Source: JBCCCJ01 sp039029315
Lineage (GTDB): Bacteria > Bacteroidota > Bacteroidia > J057
DNA length: 64,000 nucleotides
Assembly (NCBI GenBank): GCA_039029315.1
Contig: JBCCGK010000047.1
Span: 18,814-82,813, forward strand
Direction: 5' to 3'
Position 1 is the first letter of the stretch. The number at the start of each line of letters is the position of its first letter. Below the pieces are notes generated by a model. That model had not been told where the DNA came from and ran no database searches. It saw only the letters and a program-made list of their open reading frames with translations. The position numbers were made by a program, and so were the translations under genes. Of the stretch, positions 17,307 to 26,093 are shown piece after piece.

Positions 17307-18113
17307 TTAAGATTTTGATGGGACTGAGAGCTGGAGTCGCTTCATCACCTCCTGGGTGAAAGCCAGATAATCTGCTGCTCCATTGCTTTCAGGATTATAG
17401 TGAAAAATATTCTGATTGGTCATCTGGGCTTCCATTAGAGCAATGTTCTCGCGGATATAAGTAGTGAAGACCAGCTCACCCAATTTCTCTTTTGCGAATG
17501 CGGCCATGTTGCGCATGGCAATCTTGTGTGGATTGTAGCGATTGAGCAAGACGCCCAGACAAGCCAGATCGGGATTGAAATGTGTCTTGACTCGATCGGT
17601 CGTATCGATCAACAACTCCAGACCACTGGCAGCATAATATTCTGCATTGAGAGGCACCAAATAATAGTCGCTTGCGGCGAGAGCATTGATGGTCAAATTG
17701 TCAATCTTGGGCGGGGTATCAATGATGATGATGTCGTAAGCATCCGATACCTGTGCCAAAATCCGCTTGAGCACCATTTGCCGCTCATCCACTTGAATCA
17801 GTTCGTGATCGGCCGCACTGAGGTGCTTGGTAGAGGGCAACAAGTGCACATGGGGTTCGATCTCCAAAATAATATCTGCTACTTGATACGGTTGGTCTTT
17901 GGACACAGCCCAGATGGCTTCGTAGAGGGTTCGGGGAACCGCACTGAGCAGTTCATGATGTCCCAGCCCCAGGGTCAGATTGGCTTGTGGATCAATGTCT
18001 GCCAGCAAGACTTTCAATCCCTGCTGGGCAAGCCCAAATCCAAGCGCGTTGGCAGTTGTTGTTTTACCTGTTCCACCTTTTTGGATGGCAATGGAAATGA
18101 TCGTTGCACTCAT
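17307..18113 (-). CDS. parA: ParA-family partition ATPase
   Basis: 268 residues. The deviant Walker A motif IQKGGTGKTTTANALGFGLA is at residues ~10-29. ADIDPQANLTLGLG follows as the A' motif, and IIIDTPPKIDNLTINAL contains Walker B. No N-terminal DNA-binding domain precedes the ATPase, so it is the short type Ib kind. These ATPases form ATP-dependent filaments or gradients that separate plasmid or chromosome copies. It is directly followed by the RHH gene and preceded by the TGCAT-rich non-coding region. Together with the Rep protein upstream it forms a replicon maintenance module. Confidence 0.93.
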   Translation of the reverse strand: MSATIISIAIQKGGTGKTTTANALGFGLAQQGLKVLLADIDPQANLTLGLGHHELLSAVPRTLYEAIWAVSKDQPYQVADIILEIEPHVHLLPSTKHLSAADHELIQVDERQMVLKRILAQVSDAYDIIIIDTPPKIDNLTINALAASDYYLVPLNAEYYAASGLELLIDTTDRVKTHFNPDLACLGVLLNRYNPHKIAMRNMAAFAKEKLGELVFTTYIRENIALMEAQMTNQNIFHYNPESNGAADYLAFTQEVMKRLQLSVPSKS

Positions 18114-18895
18114 GCAATGTGAATGAAAAGGGTGTTACAATAAATACTTGCAAATTGCTATCATCTGGTTCTTTATTTTTTTCTTCGTCTTTGCATTCAT
18201 GAATTGCATCCTATTTGCATGAAGGATTAAAGAAAATTTTACTCCAAATTTGCTATCAAAAATTATTTCTCTTTTTTCTGCAAAAAATTCATGCATAACA
18301 ACACTTTCTTTCATATTGCAAAAACGAATAATCAAATTATGCATTTTTTACAATAAATTCCAAATACATTTTTTGCATACGGATATATATTCAAATTAAC
18401 ATCTACTTCATATACCATAATTGCATTCAAAACATATTCAATTTATGTGCAATTTTTTGACTTCAATTTGCATACGGAATATGGATTCTATTTCTACATC
18501 CATATTTACATGCAAAACGCATTGCATTTTTTGAATAACGGCTATATGTATAATCCCATGTTATTTTTGCATGGATGATTGCTTGGCATTTTACCCCCCT
18601 TTCCATCTGCCACACCAACTGTCTCATCTTTCAGGCAAGTCCCATTCAAGATAGGTAGCAAGATCATTTCATCGAACAGATCTCAAAATCTTCTGTCTCG
18701 ACACGCTCATGGCCCGTATTTGACCATTTTCACTTGTTCTAAGAGTTCTTATACTCTTTTACACCTCTATATCCATTTACTTTGCCTCGCGCGAGAGAGC
18801 GCAACGAAGGAGATCGGAACAAAGAAAAGAATCAAGCTGGATTTTTGCATGCAAATCTACATGCAGTTTTGCCTACAAAGTTTCATGCACATGAG
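18114..18895. other. AT-rich TGCAT-repeat region, candidate partition centromere
   Basis: About 780 bp without a gene, between parA and the KilA-N gene. TGCAT or its complement ATGCA occurs at least 13 times (18192, 18205, 18216, 18291, 18339, 18374, 18422, 18469, 18510, 18523, 18568, 18846, 18860 and more). The 12-mer TTTGCATACGGA occurs at 18372-18383 and again at 18467-18478. A GC palindrome CTCGCGCGAG sits at 18786-18795. Placement upstream of a type Ib ParA-RHH pair fits a parS-like site and the par promoter. Confidence 0.55.
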
Positions 18896-19759
18896 CTAGG
18901 AATCCAACATGTTCAACTCCTCCTGTTCAGCTAATTTTTGGTATTGGGAAATCGACGTCCTGGACAGCAGCTCAAATCGTGCTTCCTTACTGGCTCCTTG
19001 TTCGATCAGGACTGCATTTAGGCTTTCCAGGTTTGCCAATACATTGAGCTGGATGATGTCTGCAAAGTCGCGCATATTTCCTTTTTGGGCCTGTGATGGA
19101 TTATTTTCTCTCCATTCTTTGGCAGTCATCCCAAACACTGCGACATTCAGCAGGTCTGCTTCATCGGCATAAATGATCCATTCCTGATTTTTGGGTGTTT
19201 GTAAGGAGGGGAGAATATGGTCTCTGATTGTAGCTGTGTGGAGTTTATAGTTGACTTTGGAGAGAAAGCGCTGATAATCCCACCTCAAGGTTTTTTGCTC
19301 GGATTCTTCTTCTTTGAGTCGCTGAAATTCTTTGATCAGATAGAATTTGAACTCAGGACTGAGCCAGGTTGCGAACTCAAATGCAATATCTCTATGAGCA
19401 TAGGTACCTCCATATCTGCCTGCCTTGGCAAAAATCCCCTTGGCATTTGTCTCCTCTATCCAGCGCTTAACCGTCAATACATAGGCATTATCGGCGATCT
19501 GATTTTTAATTACATTCATTTGCATGTAATTAAAATCTGGATTGTTGAATTTCTCCCAAATAGACAAAAATCGAACGGTATTTCCGTTTTTCAACCAGGA
19601 TTGAATCCGCGATCGTGAGTTGGGATCATTGTCCCAATTGGACATATCAGTCAGGCTGATATACTCCTGATCATTGATTTCCTGCCAACTAATGATTGCA
19701 TCCTCTATGACAATCCGCTTGTTCTTCGATTTTCTCTTTCCCATAGAAGCAGAGTTCAT
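18896..19759 (-). CDS. KilA-N domain DNA-binding protein
   Basis: 287 residues (282 if the ATG at 19744 is used). The KilA-N domain spans ~30-150: EYISLTDMSNWDNDPNSRSR, then WLKNGNTVRFLSIWEKFNNP and the diagnostic GRYGGTYAHRDIAFEFATWL. The rest is helical with no known domain. KilA-N proteins are DNA-binding and typical of phages and plasmids, often acting as antirepressors or lysogeny/replicon regulators. It lies between Rep (93 bp upstream) and the TGCAT region before parA, all on the same strand. A role in copy control or regulation of the par genes is plausible but inferred. Confidence 0.85.
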   Translation of the reverse strand: MNSASMGKRKSKNKRIVIEDAIISWQEINDQEYISLTDMSNWDNDPNSRSRIQSWLKNGNTVRFLSIWEKFNNPDFNYMQMNVIKNQIADNAYVLTVKRWIEETNAKGIFAKAGRYGGTYAHRDIAFEFATWLSPEFKFYLIKEFQRLKEEESEQKTLRWDYQRFLSKVNYKLHTATIRDHILPSLQTPKNQEWIIYADEADLLNVAVFGMTAKEWRENNPSQAQKGNMRDFADIIQLNVLANLESLNAVLIEQGASKEARFELLSRTSISQYQKLAEQEELNMLDS

Positions 19760-19852
19760 TTCATAAAAACATTGATACAGTCAAGGACATCTTGGAGACT
19801 GTACTAACGCCTATCTCTTATTTTCTTATGCATTGCTGTCACAACAAGTCTC

Positions 19853-21109
19853 TTAGGATTGTAGCTGTTGTTTCATCCATGCTGCAAAGGCGGTGTCTTC
19901 TTTGGGGAGACGTTCTTCCAAAAAGCTTTTGAACCATTCAAGCACTTCTTTGGAGCCTCGATGGATGGTCCCGTCTGTGAATACTCTTGCCTTGATGTAT
20001 GGATTTTCTTCTGCCCAAAGAGAAAATTTTTGCCAATCCTTGTCCTTTGCTTTGGACAGCATTCGCGCAAGTTCTGCCTCTCGCATGTTTCGAAATTCCT
20101 CTTTCAGTCGAGCGACCTCCTTGGCAGAAGCACGTTTTTTTTCCTTTTTGAGCTTGAGTTGATTGGTGTTTTCCTTTTCTTTTGCCTCAAAAGCTGTCTC
20201 TGTCAATACAGCTTCTTCCAGAATTTTTTTCAGATAGCCGCCAATACTGGACTTGATTTTGCCCGCCCGATATTGTTTTTGTGTATAGGCAATGGCTTGA
20301 AGAATTTGTTCACGACTTTGCTGTTTGACAAATTTTTCCGCTTGTTTTTGTGTCAGTCCCATCTCTTTCAACTCAGACACCAGTCCCTGATCTGGCGCAA
20401 TTTCGACCTCTCCAAAGGCACGAAGTTGTCGTTGAATGATGAAGCGAATCGAGGCAATCCTTCTGCCTTCCTTGATTTCCTCATATTCAAAGTTGATATC
20501 GGTATGTCGTTTGAGATCCTGATAAGCCTGCTGGATCACAAATCGTTTGAAGTCATTGTATCGCTTGTATTGACGAGAAGATATTCCAAGAACTTCCTTG
20601 AGTTGATCTACCCGGAAGGTTCGCTCTCCAATTTTCTCAAACTGTTTGAGCAATTCGTATATCCGGATGGAATACGAGCTTTGCAGGGTCAAGACATTTC
20701 GAATATCGTAAGCAGTGAAGCGACTTTTGAGTTCCAATAAGTAGGGCTTCAATTTGGGATCGAAACACAGTTCAAGCATGCCTTCTCCCTTGAAATATTC
20801 TGCACTGCTGAGAAAAGCTACTTTCAACCATCCGCCATCATCTCTGGGAAGATCAGCGATTCTGCTGATGAGGTTTTGGGCAGCTTCCCGGATTTCCTTA
20901 TAATGGGATTTGGATTGCGTCCCAACAGCCTTGGCATAATCCTGAATACGGATTCGATAAGGCTTGAAATCCTGATCATCCTTTTCGACCTGTGCAACCA
21001 TCATCAGGAACAGGCGAATCTCAGCTACCGTCAGGCTGTAGCGGGCATTGATCAGCTGGTTACTTTTGACAACCAGAGAGTGCGACGGAGTAGGAGAGGA
21101 AGCTTGCAT
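19853..21109 (-). CDS. Rep_3-family plasmid replication initiator
   Basis: 418 residues from the ATG at 21109. The frame extends to 21175 but that part reads as a hydrophobic run without Rep similarity. Two winged-helix domains: LVVKSNQLINARYSLTVAEI and RLFLMMVAQ, then the LQSSYSIRIYELLKQF and DFKRFVIQQAYQDL helices, all typical of Rep_3 (RepB/pi-like) initiators. A C-terminal ~170-residue Lys/Glu-rich extension contains a short domain with QAEKFVKQQSREQILQAI. These proteins bind iterons and open the origin together with DnaA. The iteron array lies directly upstream (21198-21623), and the promoter must lie within it, allowing autoregulation. Confidence 0.9.
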   Translation of the reverse strand: MQASSPTPSHSLVVKSNQLINARYSLTVAEIRLFLMMVAQVEKDDQDFKPYRIRIQDYAKAVGTQSKSHYKEIREAAQNLISRIADLPRDDGGWLKVAFLSSAEYFKGEGMLELCFDPKLKPYLLELKSRFTAYDIRNVLTLQSSYSIRIYELLKQFEKIGERTFRVDQLKEVLGISSRQYKRYNDFKRFVIQQAYQDLKRHTDINFEYEEIKEGRRIASIRFIIQRQLRAFGEVEIAPDQGLVSELKEMGLTQKQAEKFVKQQSREQILQAIAYTQKQYRAGKIKSSIGGYLKKILEEAVLTETAFEAKEKENTNQLKLKKEKKRASAKEVARLKEEFRNMREAELARMLSKAKDKDWQKFSLWAEENPYIKARVFTDGTIHRGSKEVLEWFKSFLEERLPKEDTAFAAWMKQQLQS

Positions 21110-21197
21110 ATACAAGACAATTTTGGTCAACTTGTAAAAGGAAGTACTTAAAAACGAGAAAAAAAACCTAAGCACGCATAAAGAAAATCATGAATTG

Positions 21198-21623
21198 CCC
21201 TGAATCTCTCGTCACCTACCCTGAAATTCTCGCACTGTAGCCCTGAAACTCCCGCAATAGAACCTGAATCCCTCGTCAAATGCCCTGAATTCCTCGCATA
21301 TACAGAACCCTGATTTACTCGCAATACACCCTGTATTTCTCGTTTTATTGCAGATTTGTTCGCGTCAACAATACTGAGCGTCACAGACTTAGGAGGTAAG
21401 TTATCCACAAACCCTGATCCCCTCGTCTTTTACCCTGAATCTCTCGCCATCAATTGTCACCGACGAACGTAACAGGCTGATAATCAAACTTATTTATTAT
21501 AACATCAGAAGGATCAATAAAAGCCCTGAATTCCTCGCATTAACTCCCTGAATCTCTCGCTTATGGTTCTGAATTCCTCGTCTTTTCCCCTGATCCACTC
21601 GTCACAAACCCTGATCTCCTCGC
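21198..21623. other. Iteron-type replication origin
   Basis: Fourteen 15-bp iterons of consensus CCCTGAATCYCTCGY lie on the plus strand. Seven are at 21198, 21219, 21241, 21262, 21283, 21308 and 21329; two at 21412 and 21433; five at 21524, 21546, 21567, 21588 and 21609. Spacing is mostly 21-22 bp, two helical turns. A perfect DnaA box TTATCCACA lies at 21401-21409, before the second block. An AT-rich run (about 21478-21505) lies before the third block and could be the unwinding element. The array lies directly upstream of the rep gene. Confidence 0.92.
21401..21409 (+). promoter_or_regulatory. DnaA box
   Basis: TTATCCACA matches the bacterial consensus DnaA box exactly and sits in the gap between the first and second iteron blocks. 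It implies that the host DnaA helps the Rep protein open the origin. Confidence 0.8.
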
Positions 21624-21934
21624 AACTAATGGCCTGGTGATTCTGATTATCAGCTCATTATGCCTCCGGAAAACAATTAAAACGTATAAAATAAAAAAGT
21701 GACAAACTACAGAGACGCGAGATTGTAGTTGCTGATCTTTTTTAATTTTTTGTAGAATTGCAGCATCAGGTAAGTGGGTGGACAATATTAGGTTTGATTT
21801 TGGGTATAAGGGACATAGGGGATATAATGGCTTGATTGGTAAGATGTCTCCCGTATTTCCCCTATGCCCACTATATCCCTCACAAATAATTGTGTCCCCT
21901 TACTTTATTGATTCATGGATGGATAACACTGAAA
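21624..21934. other. Gene-free flank of the origin with an inverted repeat
   Basis: Between the last iteron and the cyclase-family gene. A loose inverted repeat pairs CATAGGGG (about 21814-21821) with CCCCTATG (about 21859-21866), and GGGATATA with TATATCCC around it. It could end transcription or insulate the origin. No gene is seen; a 74-codon minus frame is an artefact of the iterons. Confidence 0.35.
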
Positions 21935-22693
21935 ATGATGATTACTGCACAAGTGATGTATAAAGAGGTGGCCTATCAAGCTGACCTCAGTCGATGTATC
22001 GACCTTTCGATTCCGCTTGGAAAGGTCCGCTGTTTTTTCGCGCCACACCTAAGCATCCAAGCTTATCAGAATGGGGATTTTATTGGCTCGGTAAAAGAAG
22101 GAGCTGCTGTCAATTTTTTTGATGTGCACCTCAATCCACATGGAAATGGAACGCATACAGAGTGTATGGGACATATTTCGGCCGAACAGTATAGCCTGAA
22201 TACACATTTGACGTGCTTTCACTTTGTGGCAAAGCTCATCAGCCTGACTCCTCTACAGAAGGAAATAGGGGGAGATCGAGTGATCAGCCCAGAGATATTT
22301 CCAAACACACTTGAAGAGCAGTTGCCAGAAGCGCTCATCATTCGGACCATCCCCAATGACCAACAGAAACTAAGCCGAGATTATTCGGGCACAAATCCGG
22401 CCTATCTCACGGTTGAAGCTGTCGATATGTTGGTAAAAAGAGGGGTGAAACATTTGGTCCTGGATCTGCCATCCATTGACAAGGAAACCGATGGGGGAGT
22501 ATTGGCAGGGCACAAGAGATTTTGGAATTACCCTCATACAGATCGATTGGACTGTACCATCACGGAGCTTGCCTTCATCCCGGATGAGGCGGAAGATGGT
22601 CTGTATTTATTAAATATACAGACCATCCCATTGGAACTGGATGCGAGCCCAAGCCGCTTGCTCATTTACCGATTGGTCGAAGCGCATGTTTGA
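21935..22693 (+). CDS. Cyclase-family (kynurenine formamidase-like) metal hydrolase
   Basis: 252 residues from the ATG at 21935 (a second Met follows at once). The metal-binding motif HGNGTHTECMGHI is near residue 68 and matches the HxGTHxD/E signature of the cyclase/KynB family. IDLSIPLGKVRCFFAPHL is the usual opening, and HLVLDLPSIDKETDGG plus LDCTITELAFIP follow. Members hydrolyse N-formylkynurenine or other amides and lactones. The exact substrate cannot be fixed. It converges with the haloperoxidase gene and overlaps it by 32 bp at the 3' ends. Confidence 0.82.
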   Translation: MMITAQVMYKEVAYQADLSRCIDLSIPLGKVRCFFAPHLSIQAYQNGDFIGSVKEGAAVNFFDVHLNPHGNGTHTECMGHISAEQYSLNTHLTCFHFVAKLISLTPLQKEIGGDRVISPEIFPNTLEEQLPEALIIRTIPNDQQKLSRDYSGTNPAYLTVEAVDMLVKRGVKHLVLDLPSIDKETDGGVLAGHKRFWNYPHTDRLDCTITELAFIPDEAEDGLYLLNIQTIPLELDASPSRLLIYRLVEAHV

Positions 22694-23954
22694 TGACATG
22701 TTGCGCGACTTTCTGACCTTGACGCTTCCCCTCCTCCGTTGCAAACCGAAAATGAAAGCCATTCCAGATTCTCGAATCTGCACAATCACTGGCTGCATGT
22801 GTCAGATTGTGGTAGGTCCGAGTGGAAGACTCCACAGGTGCAGTGACAGAGGACATGCGGACAGTTATCTCTGATGTTCCATATATATGGCTGACTATTT
22901 CGGCCCCGCCTGCTCCTACGGCGGCATGTGCAGATGGATATTCTGGCCAGGGGGGTGTCAACATATCTGGCTCCCAATTTGGATCTGAAGTGGTCAGGGC
23001 ATTCCCGTCATCTGTTGCGTCTCTGATCGCTGTATAAGGACGCCAGCTATCGTAGTGATATTTGCTATCAAAAGAAACGAGATAGAGATCGTATAAATTC
23101 ATGTTGATGAGCGCGAACATACGAGCAGCTTCCCACAAAGGTAGTTGTCGCTCTTTTGCAGTAATCCGGCCAATCCGATTCCAGCTATGCTCTCCAAATT
23201 CTGCCCACCAGTGACCAATATGGGTTTGGTCTGTAGTTCTGGCAAGGCTGTTTTTTACACCAAATTTCTTGACTTCATTATAAGAATCTGCATAGGATTG
23301 GCTTGCGAGATCGGGTGGGGGAGGGGAGCGGAATTGGCTGACAGAGTCCAGAGTGAATGGCCTTGCAAAAGAAAAATCAGGCTTCCATACCCAATCAAAT
23401 TCAGGGGTATGTTGGTAATCTCCCGGTTTGGTCATGGGAGTGTATTCTCCCTGCTTTTCATGGCCATCTCCTTCTCTCAAAGCAAGTATCTCCAAAGCTG
23501 CATGTTTTCCCAATGCAATGCCAAGATCTTTTGAAGTCCCTTCAGGAATCTCACGCAGCCATTTTTGAGTTACTTGATAGATCGTATCCGCCCGATCAGG
23601 ATACACATATCTGAGGATTTCCAGCGTAACCTGAGACATGGCTGCAATGGGATCTGCTCCTGTTTCTTTTTCGTCAAAGGCGTAGCACGCATATTGTGGA
23701 TCTATGCTGTTGAGCGCATTGTGAATGGCAAGATGTGTCATGCTCAATGCCCGAACCCCAATAAAGGTGTAGAATTGATCATGTTCATATGCGATGGTGT
23801 AGGTAAGTCGGTTGGCCTCCAAAAGGATTTCATTGGATACACTTGAAGCCAGAGAGGTAGATTGTGGGGGAGAAGCAGTCTGGCAGGCAAGGGCTTGACA
23901 CAGGCCAAGAACGATCATCAGTCTGCCGAAAAGACATGAAAATGTGGTGTACAT
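22662..23954 (-). CDS. Vanadium-dependent haloperoxidase-like (PAP2) protein
   Basis: 430 residues, secreted: the signal peptide region ends with LCQALACQ (a Cys near 24 could be lipidated). The C-terminal half carries the vanadate/phosphate pocket: KYHYDSWRPYTAIRDA (Lys and Arg), then TPPWPEYPSAHAAVGAGG (the P-S-x-H motif), and SRIWNGFHFRFATEEGKRQG. It fits the vanadium haloperoxidase / PAP2 family as found in marine Bacteroidota. These enzymes oxidise halides with peroxide or act as acid phosphatases; the two cannot be separated from sequence alone. Tail-to-tail with the cyclase gene. Confidence 0.85.
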   Translation of the reverse strand: MYTTFSCLFGRLMIVLGLCQALACQTASPPQSTSLASSVSNEILLEANRLTYTIAYEHDQFYTFIGVRALSMTHLAIHNALNSIDPQYACYAFDEKETGADPIAAMSQVTLEILRYVYPDRADTIYQVTQKWLREIPEGTSKDLGIALGKHAALEILALREGDGHEKQGEYTPMTKPGDYQHTPEFDWVWKPDFSFARPFTLDSVSQFRSPPPPDLASQSYADSYNEVKKFGVKNSLARTTDQTHIGHWWAEFGEHSWNRIGRITAKERQLPLWEAARMFALINMNLYDLYLVSFDSKYHYDSWRPYTAIRDATDDGNALTTSDPNWEPDMLTPPWPEYPSAHAAVGAGGAEIVSHIYGTSEITVRMSSVTAPVESSTRTYHNLTHAASDCADSRIWNGFHFRFATEEGKRQGQKVAQHVIKHALRPIGK

Positions 23955-24164
23955 GTGGAATGGTGATTGAATTGTTTGTTTTTTCTATCAGTCGAAGAAA
24001 AAACAAGAATATCACCGGCTAATTGTTGGTGAAAGGAAAGCAGGCAAAACTGTGTATTTAAGGACGAATACACCCACTATTCAGTCAACACTTCCAGTCG
24101 CCAAAGCAATAGAAGTGCCAATGGCCGGGATTCCTTGCACCAAAATGATCGATTGTCGTGAGGC

Positions 24165-24917
24165 TCAATAAGTCGCTCGCCCACCAGAAATGTCAAAAAT
24201 ATAGCCAGTATTGAAGCTGGCTTCGGGGGAGGCGATCCAGCAACAAAGCGCTGTTACCTCTTCAATTGTTCCCAAACGTCTCATCGGGATTTTTGCGGTC
24301 ATGTAGTCGATCACTTCCTGTGCTGTATTGGCATTCATTTCTGTAGCGATAACTGCTGGCGCAATCCCATTGACTGTGATACCAGATTCTGCATACTCTT
24401 TTCCGACAGCTTTGACCAATCCCATCAAGCCGGATTTACTGGCAGCATAGGCCACCATGCCCGGATTGCCTTCCTTGCCGCCAATGGAACTTAGATGAAC
24501 AATTCGGCCATAATTGTTTCGAAGCATGGAGGGAATGGCATACTTGCTGAGAAGAAATGCACCCTTGAGATTGACATTCACTACCTGCTCAAAACTTTCA
24601 GTACTGAAATCAGCTATGTTGATACCTGTCTCTCCAATGATTGCAGCACAATTGACCAGAACATCCAGACGACCATGTGCTTCTGCAATGGCTTCAATGC
24701 TGGCCTTGACGGCAGATTCATTCGTGATGTCCAGGATCTGGCCCTGGATCTTCTGGCCAGACTGTTTGGCTTCTGCGAGTGTGCGGTTCAATTCTTCTTC
24801 ACGAATGTCAAAGATATATACCTGTGCCCCTTCTTGTGCAAGGCGTCTGACAACTCCTCGGCCAATGCCTCTGGCACCTCCGGCTACGATGGCAATTTGT
24901 TCCTGAAATCTGTTCAT
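24165..24917 (-). CDS. Short-chain dehydrogenase/reductase (FabG-like)
   Basis: 250 residues, the usual SDR length. The Rossmann motif GGARGIGRGVV is near residue 13. The structural NCAA motif is in VLVNCAAIIGE. The catalytic triad has Ser in HLSSIGG and YAASK with catalytic Tyr and Lys. The ending FDISGGRATY is typical of 3-oxoacyl-ACP reductase-like SDRs. It uses NAD(P) to interconvert an alcohol and a ketone; the substrate is unknown. It starts 22 bp after msrA on the same strand and is probably the third gene of the msrB-msrA operon. Confidence 0.9.
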   Translation of the reverse strand: MNRFQEQIAIVAGGARGIGRGVVRRLAQEGAQVYIFDIREEELNRTLAEAKQSGQKIQGQILDITNESAVKASIEAIAEAHGRLDVLVNCAAIIGETGINIADFSTESFEQVVNVNLKGAFLLSKYAIPSMLRNNYGRIVHLSSIGGKEGNPGMVAYAASKSGLMGLVKAVGKEYAESGITVNGIAPAVIATEMNANTAQEVIDYMTAKIPMRRLGTIEEVTALCCWIASPEASFNTGYIFDISGGRATY

Positions 24918-24939
24918 ATGTATTGGGTATTGTATGAGC

Positions 24940-25500
24940 TTATTGGATATCTGAATTGGAGGAACCTTTGAGCAAGGAGGTATGTTCTTTGCGCAATTGT
25001 TGAAGTTTAGGAGTAATGACTACAGAGCAATATGGCTGATCCTTGTTGTTTTCATAATAGTTCTGATGAACTGCTTCTGCTGAAAAAAAGATTGTGTAGC
25101 GAGTCAACTCTGTGACGATCGGTTCATCAAAATATACTTTCATTTCCTCTAAGACCTGCTTGGCGGTCTTGTATTGTGATTCATTCCGATAAAAAATGAC
25201 TGAGCGATATTGTGACCCTTTATCTGCCCCTTGTTGATGGAGGGTGGTTGGATCGTGTGTGGTGAAAAATACACGAAGCAATTCCCTGTATGGCAAGACT
25301 GTTGGATCAAAGGTGACCTTGACCACTTCGGCATGACCGGTTCGGCCAAATTTCACTTCCCGGTAGGAAGGATTGTCATATTTTCCCCCACTGAAACCAG
25401 AAACAACTCCTGTTACGCCTTTCAATGAAGAGAAAACCGCTTCCACACACCAGAAGCATCCGCCTCCCAGAATGGCAACCTCTGTGCTAGACTGACTCAT
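24940..25500 (-). CDS. msrA: Peptide methionine-S-sulfoxide reductase MsrA
   Basis: 186 residues from the ATG at 25500. A longer in-frame reading to 25599 overlaps msrB by over 110 bp and has no homologous look. The catalytic GGGCFWCVEAVF is near residue 13, GVVSGFSGG and YREVKFGRTGHAEVV follow, and the substrate region FFTTHDPTTLHQQGAD and YRSVIFY is intact. It reduces the S-epimer of methionine sulfoxide. Its start overlaps the end of msrB by 14 bp, so the two are translationally coupled. Confidence 0.95.
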   Translation of the reverse strand: MSQSSTEVAILGGGCFWCVEAVFSSLKGVTGVVSGFSGGKYDNPSYREVKFGRTGHAEVVKVTFDPTVLPYRELLRVFFTTHDPTTLHQQGADKGSQYRSVIFYRNESQYKTAKQVLEEMKVYFDEPIVTELTRYTIFFSAEAVHQNYYENNKDQPYCSVVITPKLQQLRKEHTSLLKGSSNSDIQ

Positions 25501-25939
25501 TTTTGGCGAGCTTGATAGACGCAGAATTGATACAAAATCGAAGCCCGCTAGGGGCAGGACCATCGGGGAATACATGCCCCAAATGTCCATCGCAGACATT
25601 GCACATCACTTCGATCCGAATCATGCCAAAAGAAGAATCCTTCTCATATTTGATCACATTGTCTTTGACCGGTTCGGTAAAACTCGGCCATCCGGAACGG
25701 GAATCGAATTTGAGGGAGGAATCAAACAAAGAGGTGTTGCAACAGATACATTCATATTCTCCCGCATCATAGATATGGCAGAGTTCTCCAGAGAATGCAG
25801 CTTCAGTGCCTTTCTTTCTTGTGATGCGATATTGTTCTGGGGTCAACTGTGCCTGCCATTCGGCTTCTGTCTTCCTGATCACTCGGTCCGGTGTCGGGTT
25901 TCCATTGTTTGCATAGTTGAGGACATCATTCCAGTTCAT
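25487..25939 (-). CDS. msrB: Peptide methionine-R-sulfoxide reductase MsrB
   Basis: 150 residues from the ATG at 25939. The zinc-binding pairs CICC and CNVC are present, along with GHLGHVFPDGP and the catalytic RFCINSAS. It reduces the R-epimer of methionine sulfoxide. The msrB-msrA overlap is typical of operons that repair oxidised proteins. The upstream 45 codons in the same frame (25940-26060) read like a lipoprotein signal (LLIIGC) but contain no start codon. The native enzyme may once have been exported; see findings. No thioredoxin is encoded nearby. Confidence 0.95.
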   Translation of the reverse strand: MNWNDVLNYANNGNPTPDRVIRKTEAEWQAQLTPEQYRITRKKGTEAAFSGELCHIYDAGEYECICCNTSLFDSSLKFDSRSGWPSFTEPVKDNVIKYEKDSSFGMIRIEVMCNVCDGHLGHVFPDGPAPSGLRFCINSASIKLAKNESV

Positions 25940-26093
25940 GCGTTCAGCTTTTTCTTGTGATAATCTCCTGGCACACCCAATGATAAGGAGGAAGGAGAAA
26001 GTAAAAGTAGTAAATAGTTCTGAGTTGTGAGGATCAACGTGAGCCGAGAAATTTGTATACCTTTACTCCTCAGACAGCTTTGATAATTATCTC

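Noticed and set aside
21148..21408. 86-codon minus frame across iterons
   Set aside because: Created by the repeated iteron sequence; repeats explain it better.
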